Assembly (NCBI GenBank): GCA_025358355.1
Contig: JANYJX010000088.1
Span: 1 to 57,377, forward strand
DNA length: 57,377 bases
DNA from: Actinomycetes bacterium
GTDB lineage: Bacteria; Actinomycetota; Thermoleophilia; Gaiellales; Gaiellaceae
Reading direction: 5' to 3'
In this document: piece by piece, positions 1 through 8,381 of the stretch
Position numbering within the stretch: position 1 is the stretch's first letter
Layout of the letters: the number at the start of each line of letters is the position of its first letter
Position numbers and translations under genes: made by a program
The notes under the pieces: model-generated
Database searches by the model: none
Seen by the model: only the letters and a program-made list of their open reading frames with translations
Told to the model about the DNA's origin: nothing

Positions 1-1044
1 CTCGAACGACGGGACGATCTTGCTGTGGTAGACGCCATAACCGACGACGATCGTGTACGGGACATAGATGAACTTCTCCAGTGTGAGGGACTGGCGACTG
101 GAGAAGAGCGGCGTTGCCCGAGACAGGTCGGTGATAGCGCCGACGGTCATCGACAGCGGCGCCCTGCTGCCGGGAACCGTCAGAGTGACCGTGTCGCCCA
201 GCCGAACCTTGAGGGCCCGTGCGGCCTCGGCGCTGATGCTGGCGCTCTCAGGCGTGATCGTACCGGCGAGCATCCTGATGGTCGGATAGTGAGCCTGGTA
301 GGTCGCGTCGAACGAAAACAGCTTCACCGGTCCGGGCACGCTGCGTCCGCGCGCAGAGATCGAGCCGGCAGCCAGGTCCACGAAAGCCAACGGATCCGCG
401 GCTCGCACGCCGGGGATACGACCGACTCTGTCGGCCAGGACTGGTAGCTGTGCCGGTCGAGGCGCATTTGCACGCACGGGAACGATCGCCTCGCGGGTAG
501 AAATCGTTGCCTCACCCGTCAGGTTGGCGGTTGAAGGCACGTCACGCGTCGCGTTCAGCCGGTAGGTGAATCGACGCGACGCGCCGGCTGCCACGGTCCC
601 GAGGTTGAGCCCGGTGCCCCCGTACCCCTGGGAGAACGGACTGCCGCCACCGACATCCCGGACGGGCTTGCCGTCCAGCGCCGTGGATCCAGGTACGTAG
701 GCCAGAGGTAAGCCTGGACGGTCGCGAACGACGACCTCGTGGGCAGGCGCCAGACCTTCGTTGGTCACTGTCAGCGTCACGATTGTCGTGCCGCCGTCCT
801 TCACGGTGGCATCGGCCAGCTTTCGCTCCAGACGGACGCCGACGCCGAGGGGCGCCGTCAACACGCGCTGAATGTCCAGCGGCAGAGGAGCAAGCGCTCG
901 CTTGGTCATCGACGCACCCGAGCCGTCGATGAAAAAGAGCACCGCGGAGAAGAGACCGACGCCGACCACGACGCCGACCACGGAGGCGAGGCTGCGCCGA
1001 GGATTGCGCAGCAGGTCGCGCCATACGTAGCCGGGCAGAGTCAT
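1..1044 (-). CDS. ABC transporter permease, MacB/FtsX type, with DUF11-like insert (partial)
   Basis: The reading frame is open from an ATG at 1044 to the window edge, giving 348 codons; the C-terminus lies outside. The N-terminus (WRDLLRNPRRS, then a hydrophobic helix at about residues 18-40) is typical of MacB/LolC-type permeases that act with an ABC ATPase on substrates outside the membrane. Residues about 75-175 look like a DUF11-type beta-sandwich: VTLTVTNEGLAPAHEVVVRD, then LAYVPGST, then GTVAAGASRRFTYRL. A MacB-like periplasmic domain seems to resume after it (GRIPGVRAADPLAFVDL, RLGDTVTL). The start codon overlaps the stop of the upstream ATPase gene (ATGA), so the genes are probably translationally coupled. 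The family is secure; the substrate is unknown. Confidence 0.85.
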   Translation of the reverse strand, partial: MTLPGYVWRDLLRNPRRSLASVVGVVVGVGLFSAVLFFIDGSGASMTKRALAPLPLDIQRVLTAPLGVGVRLERKLADATVKDGGTTIVTLTVTNEGLAPAHEVVVRDRPGLPLAYVPGSTALDGKPVRDVGGGSPFSQGYGGTGLNLGTVAAGASRRFTYRLNATRDVPSTANLTGEATISTREAIVPVRANAPRPAQLPVLADRVGRIPGVRAADPLAFVDLAAGSISARGRSVPGPVKLFSFDATYQAHYPTIRMLAGTITPESASISAEAARALKVRLGDTVTLTVPGSRAPLSMTVGAITDLSRATPLFSSRQSLTLEKFIYVPYTIVVGYGVYHSKIVPSFE

Positions 1045-1742
1045 GCCGTCACCCGCCCATCGCGCATCTGCACGGTCGCGTCCATTCGCGCGGCCACTGC
1101 AGTGTCGTGGGTCACGATCACGAGCGTCGTGCCTTCCTGCTTGTGCAAACGCAGCAGCAGATCCACAACCTTGTTGGAGCTTTCCGCGTCCAGAGATCCC
1201 GTTGGCTCGTCGGCTAGCACCACTCGGGGGCTATGGACGAGCGCACGCGCTACCGCGACACGCTGTCGTTGCCCACCGGAGAGTTGATCCGGGAAACGAT
1301 GGCCCAATGACCCGACCTCGAGCGCGTCAAGCAGCCTCTGGTCGCGTTCGGGGTCGTCAGCGATACCCGCCAGGACGGCTTGGAGCGCAACGTTCTCCGA
1401 GACGGTGAGAAACGGCTGAAGATTGTCGGCCTGAAACACGTAGCCGAAAGACGTCCGACGCAGTTGCGCGCGCGGACGGTCGGGCATTGCGGAGATGACG
1501 CGGTCGTCGATCCGAACCTCGCCCCTCGTGGGAAGCTCCAGCCCTCCGAGTATCCCCAGCAGCGTCGACTTGCCGCAGCCACTCGGGCCGATGATCGCCA
1601 TGCTGCTTTCCGGCGCGATTGCGAGCGTGACGCCGTCGAGAGCGTTGACGCGGCCGGCCGGCGTGTCGTACTCCATCCGCAGGTCGGTGGCCGAGACACA
1701 GGCTCCGCCGTTGCGGTGCTGAGCTGTGAAGTGCTGCCGCAC
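1041..1742 (-). CDS. ABC transporter ATP-binding protein, LolD/MacB family
   Basis: A 233-residue ATPase of the MacB/LolD/FtsE class. Visible motifs are Walker A GPSGCGKST, the signature LSGGQRQRVAVARAL, Walker B VVLADEPTG and the switch histidine in VIVTHD. The start is GTG at 1742, five bases after the stop of the upstream ATPase. The first 15 or so residues are not typical of the family, so translation may begin slightly later, near SATDLRMEY. It overlaps the permease start by four bases. It probably hydrolyses ATP on the cytoplasmic face to drive that permease. Confidence 0.92.
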   Translation of the reverse strand: MRQHFTAQHRNGGACVSATDLRMEYDTPAGRVNALDGVTLAIAPESSMAIIGPSGCGKSTLLGILGGLELPTRGEVRIDDRVISAMPDRPRAQLRRTSFGYVFQADNLQPFLTVSENVALQAVLAGIADDPERDQRLLDALEVGSLGHRFPDQLSGGQRQRVAVARALVHSPRVVLADEPTGSLDAESSNKVVDLLLRLHKQEGTTLVIVTHDTAVAARMDATVQMRDGRVTA

Positions 1743-1747
1743 GATCG

Positions 1748-2440
1748 TCAGGCCGCTATCTGGAGTCGTCCGTTGTCGAGGCGTAGCGTCCGTGATCCCA
1801 GCGCGGCAATCTCGTCGCTATGGGTGACCAGCAGCACGGCCAGCCCTCGCTCTTCGCAGGCCCGTTCGATGGCGCCCAACACGACTTTGGCGGTGCTGGA
1901 ATCGAGCTGCCCAACGGCTTCGTCAGCCAACAGCACATCAGGCGCGTTCGCGAGTGCGATTGCCAGCGCGACCCGTTGCGCTTCGCCGCCCGAGAGGCGC
2001 CGCGGCAGGTGATCCGCGCGGTCCGCGAGGCCGACCTGTTCGAGGAGCGAGACTACGTGGGCGGAGGAAACCTCGATTCCCGCGAGACGCGTTACGAGCG
2101 CGACGTTCTCGGCCGCGGTCAGGAACGGCACGAGGTTCCCTGATTGCAGGACGAGCCCAACCTTGGTTGCGCGCAAGTGGGCCCGTTGCGAGTCAGAAAG
2201 GTCACTCACGTCGTTCCCGTCGATGAACACGCTGCCCGAATCGGGACGCAGCAACCCTGCGATCACCGAGATCAGCGTTGATTTGCCGCTACCCGAGGCG
2301 CCAACGAGACAGGCAATCTCGCCCCGGCGGAGATCGAGATCGAGATCCCGGAGCACCGGCGTCGTCTCACCCGTCGTCCTGTACGCCTTACTTACCCCTC
2401 GTAGTCTCAGCGGGTTGGCTGCCGCTTGGGGCTGACTCAT
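1748..2440 (-). CDS. ABC transporter ATP-binding protein, second subunit
   Basis: A 230-residue ABC ATPase of the same class as its downstream neighbour but clearly diverged. Walker A is GASGSGKST and the signature is LSGGEAQRVALAIAL. The segment after Walker B reads LLADEAVGQLD instead of the usual DEPTGSLD, while the catalytic glutamate is kept. The switch histidine is in LVTHSDE. The ATG at 2440 overlaps the stop of the lipoprotein gene (ATGA). Two different ATPases in one operon with a MacB-type permease suggest a heterodimeric motor or a second permease beyond the left edge. Confidence 0.92.
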   Translation of the reverse strand: MSQPQAAANPLRLRGVSKAYRTTGETTPVLRDLDLDLRRGEIACLVGASGSGKSTLISVIAGLLRPDSGSVFIDGNDVSDLSDSQRAHLRATKVGLVLQSGNLVPFLTAAENVALVTRLAGIEVSSAHVVSLLEQVGLADRADHLPRRLSGGEAQRVALAIALANAPDVLLADEAVGQLDSSTAKVVLGAIERACEERGLAVLLVTHSDEIAALGSRTLRLDNGRLQIAA

Positions 2441-3333
2441 CCTCGAGTCGCCTTCCCTTTGCCGAAGATCTTCGGGAGCAGCCGCGCGGCTTCAGCATCG
2501 ATGCGGATCGCCTCTTTGCTGGCTTCTGCGAGCCCCGCAGGACTGAGCCGGGTGAAGTTGACGAGGGTCTCGATGTCCTGGTGGCGGCTGGCGCCGAGCG
2601 GCTCGTTGCGGATCTGCCCGACGCCGAGCGCGTAGTACTTGTACTCGTTGTTAAGAGCCGTCTTCTTGCCTTCCTCGACCACCAGTACATTGTCGAAGCA
2701 CCCGAACGGCACGCACTCGCGCGGCTGCATCCTCTGGAACGCAGCCGCATCGCCATCCTCACCGGGCGGCTGAGCGATCGCCCACGGCGGCGTGTTAGCC
2801 GTCGGGTTGGCGGGCATCAAGATGCCGGGCTTGGCACCGTCCACGCCGGCGATCCAGGCTTCGTCAACCGTGACAAACCGACCCGCCTCGTACTGCTCGG
2901 TGGCGGCCCCGAAATCCCAGATGTTCCCCTTCGTGTCCTGGGCGAAATAGTCAAGGGACTGCTGCACGACCTGCCCCGAGTCGACCGAATGATCGAAGAC
3001 CGCAACGGTCTTCACGCCGTTGATCACCCGAATCACGTCAGTCACGGTGCTGAGCACTTTGTGCGGCACCGCGCGGTTACCCACCAGCGTCGTGCCATCG
3101 CGAACCCATTGTGTGCCGGGCGTGAGCGGAAGCCACCTGTTCGATCCGACTCTCGGATCGACGAAGTTCTTCGCATTGAAGTATCCGCTCGAGAACGTCA
3201 ACGTCTTCGTCGCTTGAGGCGCCGCCCCGGATCCACACGCCGCTACAAACAGCGCCACAGTCAGGACGAGCACGACGGCAATGAGTGCCGAGACGGCGTG
3301 GGCGGACAGCTCGTGGCGGCGTTGTGAGGTCAT
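2437..3333 (-). CDS. Putative secreted lipoprotein of the ABC operon
   Basis: 298 residues. The ATG at 3333 is preferred over a longer upstream frame because it is followed at once by a lipoprotein signal peptide: basic N-terminus, hydrophobic core IAVVLVLTVALFVAAC, and a lipobox cysteine near residue 29. The mature part contains the pattern RWLPLTPGTQWVRDG, seen in uncharacterised bacterial extracellular proteins, then beta-rich sequence with VTDVIRVINGVKT and DYFAQDTKGNIWDFG. It is the first gene of a four-gene operon joined by ATGA overlaps, so it probably works outside the membrane with the ABC transporter. No enzymatic motif was recognised. Confidence 0.8.
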   Translation of the reverse strand: MTSQRRHELSAHAVSALIAVVLVLTVALFVAACGSGAAPQATKTLTFSSGYFNAKNFVDPRVGSNRWLPLTPGTQWVRDGTTLVGNRAVPHKVLSTVTDVIRVINGVKTVAVFDHSVDSGQVVQQSLDYFAQDTKGNIWDFGAATEQYEAGRFVTVDEAWIAGVDGAKPGILMPANPTANTPPWAIAQPPGEDGDAAAFQRMQPRECVPFGCFDNVLVVEEGKKTALNNEYKYYALGVGQIRNEPLGASRHQDIETLVNFTRLSPAGLAEASKEAIRIDAEAARLLPKIFGKGKATRG

Positions 3334-3488
3334 TCGGGATAGCTCTCTGAGTGGCACTTGCGACCGATACTGGACACCGTTGATGAACGGGAGATGACCA
3401 AACACCCGCATCCCAAGATCGCCCAGGATCATCAGGACGGGGCTTGTACGTTCGGAGCTGACCCGCAGAGTCCATATCTGTTTCGGAA

Positions 3489-3520
3489 GTGTCGGGATCT
3501 GCGCTGGCGGATCCCGACAC
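3489..3520. repeat. Perfect 11-bp inverted repeat upstream of the ABC operon
   Basis: GTGTCGGGATC (3489-3499) is repeated in inverse orientation as GATCCCGACAC (3510-3520) around a 10-base spacer. No T-run follows on either strand, so it is not a convincing intrinsic terminator. It lies about 155 bp upstream of the lipoprotein start and about 60 bp past the end of the HEAT-repeat pseudogene. It could be an operator for a dimeric repressor. A second small palindrome, CCCCTGAAGGGG, follows at about 3529-3540. Confidence 0.5.
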
Positions 3521-3580
3521 GCGTAAGACCCCTGAAGGGGCTGCTCCGCGCCCCAAGACCTCCAGCGCTGTCGGCCGAGC

Positions 3581-4787
<1,207 letters not shown>

Positions 4788-4799
4788 GAGTTGCCTGCT

Positions 4800-5051
4800 A
4801 GCCGGATGACGATCAGCATCGCCGGGAAGATGAACAGCCCGGTCGGGACGACCATCTTCACAGGTGCTTTCATCGCCCGCTCCTCGGCAGCGATCCGGCG
4901 CCGCTGACGCGACTCCGCCGCCTGCGTCGCCGTCGAGCCCGCGCCGGGCGAGCGCGGCTTCGTCTCCTCTGCGCGGACCGAATCCGGCGCGCCAGAGGAG
5001 CCGTTCGGCCTGCCGCGGGCCGAGCGGGCCCGAGATGACGGGCAGCGGCAT
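4800..5051 (-). pseudogene. Fusion scar: DUF1800 N-terminus joined to TadC C-terminus
   Basis: From an ATG at 5051 the frame begins MPLPVISGPLGPRQAERLLW, then RAGFGPRRGDEAALARRGLDG, which matches the N-terminus of DUF1800 proteins. Near 4930 that similarity stops, and another frame gives TQAAESRQRRRIAAEERAMK, then APVKMVVPTGLFIFPAMLIVI, the C-terminal helix of TadC/GspF-type pilus assembly proteins. Two unrelated protein ends therefore meet within about 10 bp in different frames. Neither is a full gene. This looks like the footprint of a deletion that removed everything between two genes. Confidence 0.65.
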
Positions 5052-5135
5052 GGGGGAGTCGTCGGCGCGAGCGCCGCGTTGTCCGACCTCAGATCGAAGG
5101 AGCGGTTGTAAGGCTTCCGTTTGAGCCGGCCCGAC

Positions 5136-5141
5136 TATCCT
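5136..5141 (+). promoter_or_regulatory. Candidate -10 box for thrS (leaderless)
   Basis: TATCCT lies 8 nt before the thrS ATG and there is no good Shine-Dalgarno sequence. The same TANNNT plus 6-9 nt arrangement precedes at least nine other genes in this window: lemA (12879-12884), the secreted protein at 12936 (12924-12929), pheS (17233-17238), the minus-strand gene at 21710 (21720-21725), the GGDEF-EAL gene (33412-33417), merR (36498-36503), secA (41202-41207), prfB (45365-45370) and smpB (49911-49916). Confidence 0.5.
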
Positions 5142-5149
5142 CGTTTGGG

Positions 5150-7045
5150 ATGAAGGTCGTGCTGCCAAACGACACCGAGCTCGAGCTGCCGGACGGCGCC
5201 TCGGGGCTCGACGCCGCGCGCGCGATTGGGCCGAAGCTCGCCGAGCAGGCGGTGCTGATGCGCGCGAACGGCGAGACGCGCGACCTACGGCTTCCGCTTG
5301 TCGACGGCGAGCGGATTCAGATCCTGACAACGCGCGACACCGCCGACCCCGACGCGCTCTACGTGCTGCGTCATTCCGCAGCGCATCTGCTGGCCGAAGC
5401 GGTGCGGCGGCTCTATCCGGGCGTGAAGGTCGCGATCGGGCCGCCGATCGAGAACGGCTTCTACTACGACTTCGACTTCCCGAAGCCGATCAGCGACGGC
5501 GATCTCGAGGCGATCGAAGCCGAGATCCTGCGCGAGATCGCCGAGGGCCGCGAGTGGACCCGCGAGGAAGTGTCGCGTGACGCGGCCAGCGCTCGCTTCG
5601 CGGCAGAAGGCGAGCCGTACAAGGTCGAGCTTGTCGATACCGCCGCCGGCGACATCTCGCTGTATACGCAGGGCGACTTCACCGACCTCTGCCGCGGGCC
5701 GCACCTGCAGAATGCTGCGCCGATCAAGGCGATCAAGCTGACGAGCCTTGCGGGCGCATACTGGCGCGGCGACGAGAAGAACGCGCAACTAACGCGGATT
5801 TACGGCACCGCGTTCTACTCGCAGGCCGATCTCGACGGGTACCTCGAACGGCAGGAGCTGGCGAAGGCGCGCGACCACCGCAAGCTCGGCCCGCAGCTCG
5901 ACCTGTTCCATCTCTCGGAGGAGTCGCCGGGCTCGCCGTTCTGGCACCCGAAGGGCATGGTCGTGTGGAACGAGCTCGAGGATCTGCGGCGTCGTGAGAA
6001 CCGTGCGCGTGGCTACGACGAGGTCAAGACGCCACTGATCTACGACGTCGAGGTCTACAAGACGTCGGGCCATTTCGAGAACTACCGCGAGGACATGTTC
6101 TTCATCCCCGGCGACGAGCGTTCGTACGCCCTCAAGCCGATGAATTGCCCCGGCCACATGCTCTTGTTCGGCAGTCAGCTGCGGAGCTACCGCGACCTGC
6201 CGCTGCGCTACGCGGAGTCGTCGACGCTGCATCGCGACGAGCGCGCCGGCGTGCTGCATGGGTTGCTTCGCGTGCGTCATCTCACGCAGGACGACGCGCA
6301 CATCTTCTGCACGCCGGAGCAGATCGAGGACGAAATCTTCGGCTGTCTCGACTTCGCCGCGACCCTCTACGAGCTGTTTGGGATGGAGGCGCGGTTCGAG
6401 CTATCGACGCGCCCCGACAAGAAGCTCGGCACCGACGCGGAGTGGGACTTCACCGAGAACGCGCTCCGTTCCGCGCTGCAACGTCGCGGTATCGAGCACG
6501 TCGTGAACGAGGGCGACGGCGCCTTCTACGGGCCGAAGATCGATCTCCACATGACCGACGTCCTCGGCCGCTCGTGGCAGATGGGGACGATCCAGCTCGA
6601 TTCGCAGATGCCGAAGAAGTTCGGGCTCACGTTCATGGGCGCTGACAACGCCGAGCACACGCCGTATGTCGTGCATCGCGCGCTCCTCGGCTCGCTTGAG
6701 CGCTTCATCGGCATCGCGATCGAACATTACGGCGGTGCGTTCCCGTTCTGGCTCGCTCCGGTTCAGGTGCGGCTGATCCCTGTCGCCGAGCCGCATCGCG
6801 CCGCCGCCAACGCGTTGCGTGCGCGCATCACCGCCGCGGGTTTCCGTGCTGACATCGACGAGCGCGACGACACGCTCGGCAAGCGGATCCGCGACGCAGA
6901 GGTCGAGAAGGTGCCGTACACGATCGTCTACGGTGACCGCGAATCAGACGAGTCGCTCGCAGTCCGCGAACGAGGCGGCGGCCAGTCGACGAAGTCGGTG
7001 GATGAGCTCTTGACCGAGTTTGCCGCTCTAGTTGCTAAGGTCTAG
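5150..7045 (+). CDS. thrS: Threonine--tRNA ligase
   Basis: 631 residues, normal length for a bacterial class II enzyme that charges tRNA-Thr. Order: TGS domain (about 1-60); editing domain with HSAAH and the LCRGPHL segment (about 60-235); catalytic core with MNCPGHML near residue 331, carrying the zinc-binding cysteine, and RHLTQDDAHIFC; anticodon-binding domain from about 535 (LAPVQVRLIPV to the end). All three zinc-ligand regions look intact. The ATG at 5150 gives a complete TGS domain. It is followed by infC-rpmI-rplT, a common bacterial order. Confidence 0.98.
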   Translation: MKVVLPNDTELELPDGASGLDAARAIGPKLAEQAVLMRANGETRDLRLPLVDGERIQILTTRDTADPDALYVLRHSAAHLLAEAVRRLYPGVKVAIGPPIENGFYYDFDFPKPISDGDLEAIEAEILREIAEGREWTREEVSRDAASARFAAEGEPYKVELVDTAAGDISLYTQGDFTDLCRGPHLQNAAPIKAIKLTSLAGAYWRGDEKNAQLTRIYGTAFYSQADLDGYLERQELAKARDHRKLGPQLDLFHLSEESPGSPFWHPKGMVVWNELEDLRRRENRARGYDEVKTPLIYDVEVYKTSGHFENYREDMFFIPGDERSYALKPMNCPGHMLLFGSQLRSYRDLPLRYAESSTLHRDERAGVLHGLLRVRHLTQDDAHIFCTPEQIEDEIFGCLDFAATLYELFGMEARFELSTRPDKKLGTDAEWDFTENALRSALQRRGIEHVVNEGDGAFYGPKIDLHMTDVLGRSWQMGTIQLDSQMPKKFGLTFMGADNAEHTPYVVHRALLGSLERFIGIAIEHYGGAFPFWLAPVQVRLIPVAEPHRAAANALRARITAAGFRADIDERDDTLGKRIRDAEVEKVPYTIVYGDRESDESLAVRERGGGQSTKSVDELLTEFAALVAKV

Positions 7046-7132
7046 ACCTGCCAAGCAGGAGCGGACCCGCCCCTCACCTCCCAGACACACGTTCTTGGGG
7101 GTCCAACCGAGTCGACGACCGACGAGGGCCCG

Positions 7133-7156
7133 GGCCGCTGCTTGCAGCGGCTTTTG
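7133..7156 (+). terminator. Stem-loop with T-run in the thrS-infC gap (terminator or attenuator)
   Basis: CCGCTG (7135-7140), loop CTTG, CAGCGG (7145-7150), then CTTTTG. This is an intrinsic-terminator shape 10-15 bases before the Shine-Dalgarno of the infC operon. It may end thrS transcripts. It may also act as an attenuator in the leader of infC-rpmI-rplT, since such leaders are autoregulated by L20 in other bacteria. Nothing here decides between the two. Confidence 0.55.
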
Positions 7157-7182
7157 TCGTTCTGAAGGAGGAGTTTCGTAGC

Positions 7183-7200
7183 TTGGTGAAGAGTCTTTGA
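7183..7200 (+). CDS. Possible five-codon leader peptide coupled to infC
   Basis: The strongest Shine-Dalgarno in the region, AAGGAGGAG (7165-7173), is nine bases upstream of a TTG at 7183, not of infC. That TTG opens a five-codon frame (MVKSL) whose TGA (7198-7200) overlaps the TTG start of infC at 7197. Reinitiation after this mini-frame would explain how infC is translated. A single-base error could also create this picture. Confidence 0.35.
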   Translation: MVKSL

Positions 7201-7883
7201 GACCCAGACGCCGCCCCGAGGACAGGACCCGTCCTGTCGTCCAGCAGGATCGGATTAACGAGCAGATACGTGTTCCCAACGTGCGGCTCGTCGATTCGGA
7301 CGGAGCGCAGATCGGCATCAAACCGACGAGCGAGGCGCTGGAGTACGCGTTCGGGAAGAACCTCGACCTCGTCGAGGTGGCCGCGGGCGCCGATCCACCC
7401 GTCGCCCGCGTCATGGACTACGGGAAGTACCGCTACGAGCAGGAGCAGAAGGCAAAGCTCGCGCGCAAGCACCAGCTGCAGATCCTGATCAAGGAGATCA
7501 AGCTCAGACCGAAAATCGGAATCCACGACTACGAGACGAAGAAGGGCCACGTCGTCCGTTTCTTGCACCAGCGGGCGAAGGTGAAGGTCACGATCATGTT
7601 CCGGGGGCGGGAGAACCTTCATCCGGAACGGGGCCGCGACCTGCTGCTTCGTCTCGCCGAGGACGTCAAGGAGCTCGGGCAGATCGAGCAGCCACCGCTC
7701 CAGGACGGCCGCAACATGGTCATGGTTCTCGGGCCGACCAAGAACGCAGGAGTGAAAACAGATGCCAAAAGTGAAGACGGGGAGCGGAGCGAAGAAGCGC
7801 TTCAAAGTGAGCGGAGCCGGGAAGATCCTGCGCCGACACGCGATGAAGAGCCACAACTTGGAGCACAAGACAGCAAAGCGTAA
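7197..7883 (+). CDS. infC: Translation initiation factor IF-3
   Basis: 228 residues. The IF3 N-domain (RINEQIRVPNVRLVDSDGAQ) and C-domain (KIGIHDYETKKGHVVRFL, then KVKVTIMFRGRE) are complete by about residue 188 (NMVMVLGPTKN). Another 40 or so charged residues follow (about 189-228); the stretch from 7762 overlaps rpmI by 122 bp in another frame. TTG 7197 is the only usable start after an in-frame TAG at 7179; unusual infC starts are common because IF3 controls its own translation. First gene of the infC-rpmI-rplT operon. Confidence 0.95.
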   Translation: MRPRRRPEDRTRPVVQQDRINEQIRVPNVRLVDSDGAQIGIKPTSEALEYAFGKNLDLVEVAAGADPPVARVMDYGKYRYEQEQKAKLARKHQLQILIKEIKLRPKIGIHDYETKKGHVVRFLHQRAKVKVTIMFRGRENLHPERGRDLLLRLAEDVKELGQIEQPPLQDGRNMVMVLGPTKNAGVKTDAKSEDGERSEEALQSERSREDPAPTRDEEPQLGAQDSKA

Positions 7884-7959
7884 GCGCGGGTTCCGCAAGG
7901 ACAACCCGGTCGCGGCGAGCGATGTCAAAAACGTCAAGAAGCTCCTGGGGCTGAAGTAG
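7762..7959 (+). CDS. rpmI: 50S ribosomal protein bL35
   Basis: 65 residues, normal length. Typical start MPKVKTGSGAKKRFKVSGAG and highly basic middle (HNLEHKTAKRKRGFRKD). A good Shine-Dalgarno, AGGAGTG, lies about 8 bases before the ATG, inside the infC reading frame. The whole first two thirds of the gene overlaps the 3' end of infC. The stop is directly followed by the rplT start. Confidence 0.98.
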   Translation: MPKVKTGSGAKKRFKVSGAGKILRRHAMKSHNLEHKTAKRKRGFRKDNPVAASDVKNVKKLLGLK

Positions 7960-8334
7960 ATGCCCAGGGTCAAGCGATCAGTTCACGCGCGCAAGAAGCG
8001 CCGCAAAGTTCTCGAGCAGGCCAAGGGTTACTGGGGGCTCAAGAACTCGAACTACACGTACGCGAAGGAGCAGGTCGAGCACTCGCTCGTCTATGCGTAC
8101 CGCGACCGGAAGAACAGGAAGCGCACGTTCCGGCAGCTCTGGATCATCCGGATCAACGCGGCTGCGCGCGAGCACGGACTCTCGTACAACCGGTTCATCT
8201 CCGGCGTGCACGCAGCAGGCATCGAGCTCGACCGCAAGTCGCTCGCCGACATCGCGGTCAGTGATCCGGCGGCATTCGCGGCTATTGCTGCTTCCGCGAA
8301 AGCGGCATTGGACGCAGGCGCGAAAGCCGCCTGA
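7960..8334 (+). CDS. rplT: 50S ribosomal protein bL20
   Basis: 124 residues, normal length, starting [20 protein letters not shown]. The conserved [17 protein letters not shown] and [20 protein letters not shown] segments are present. It begins at the base after the rpmI stop, so the two are certainly cotranslated. bL20 is an early assembly protein of the large subunit and the usual autoregulator of this operon. Its last codon and stop overlap the likely true beginning of the next gene. Confidence 0.98.
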   Translation: MPRVKRSVHARKKRRKVLEQAKGYWGLKNSNYTYAKEQVEHSLVYAYRDRKNRKRTFRQLWIIRINAAAREHGLSYNRFISGVHAAGIELDRKSLADIAVSDPAAFAAIAASAKAALDAGAKAA

Positions 8335-8381
8335 GCAGCGACCTCCAAGAGCGGTTTCTCCATCAGGCAGACGCCTGCGAG

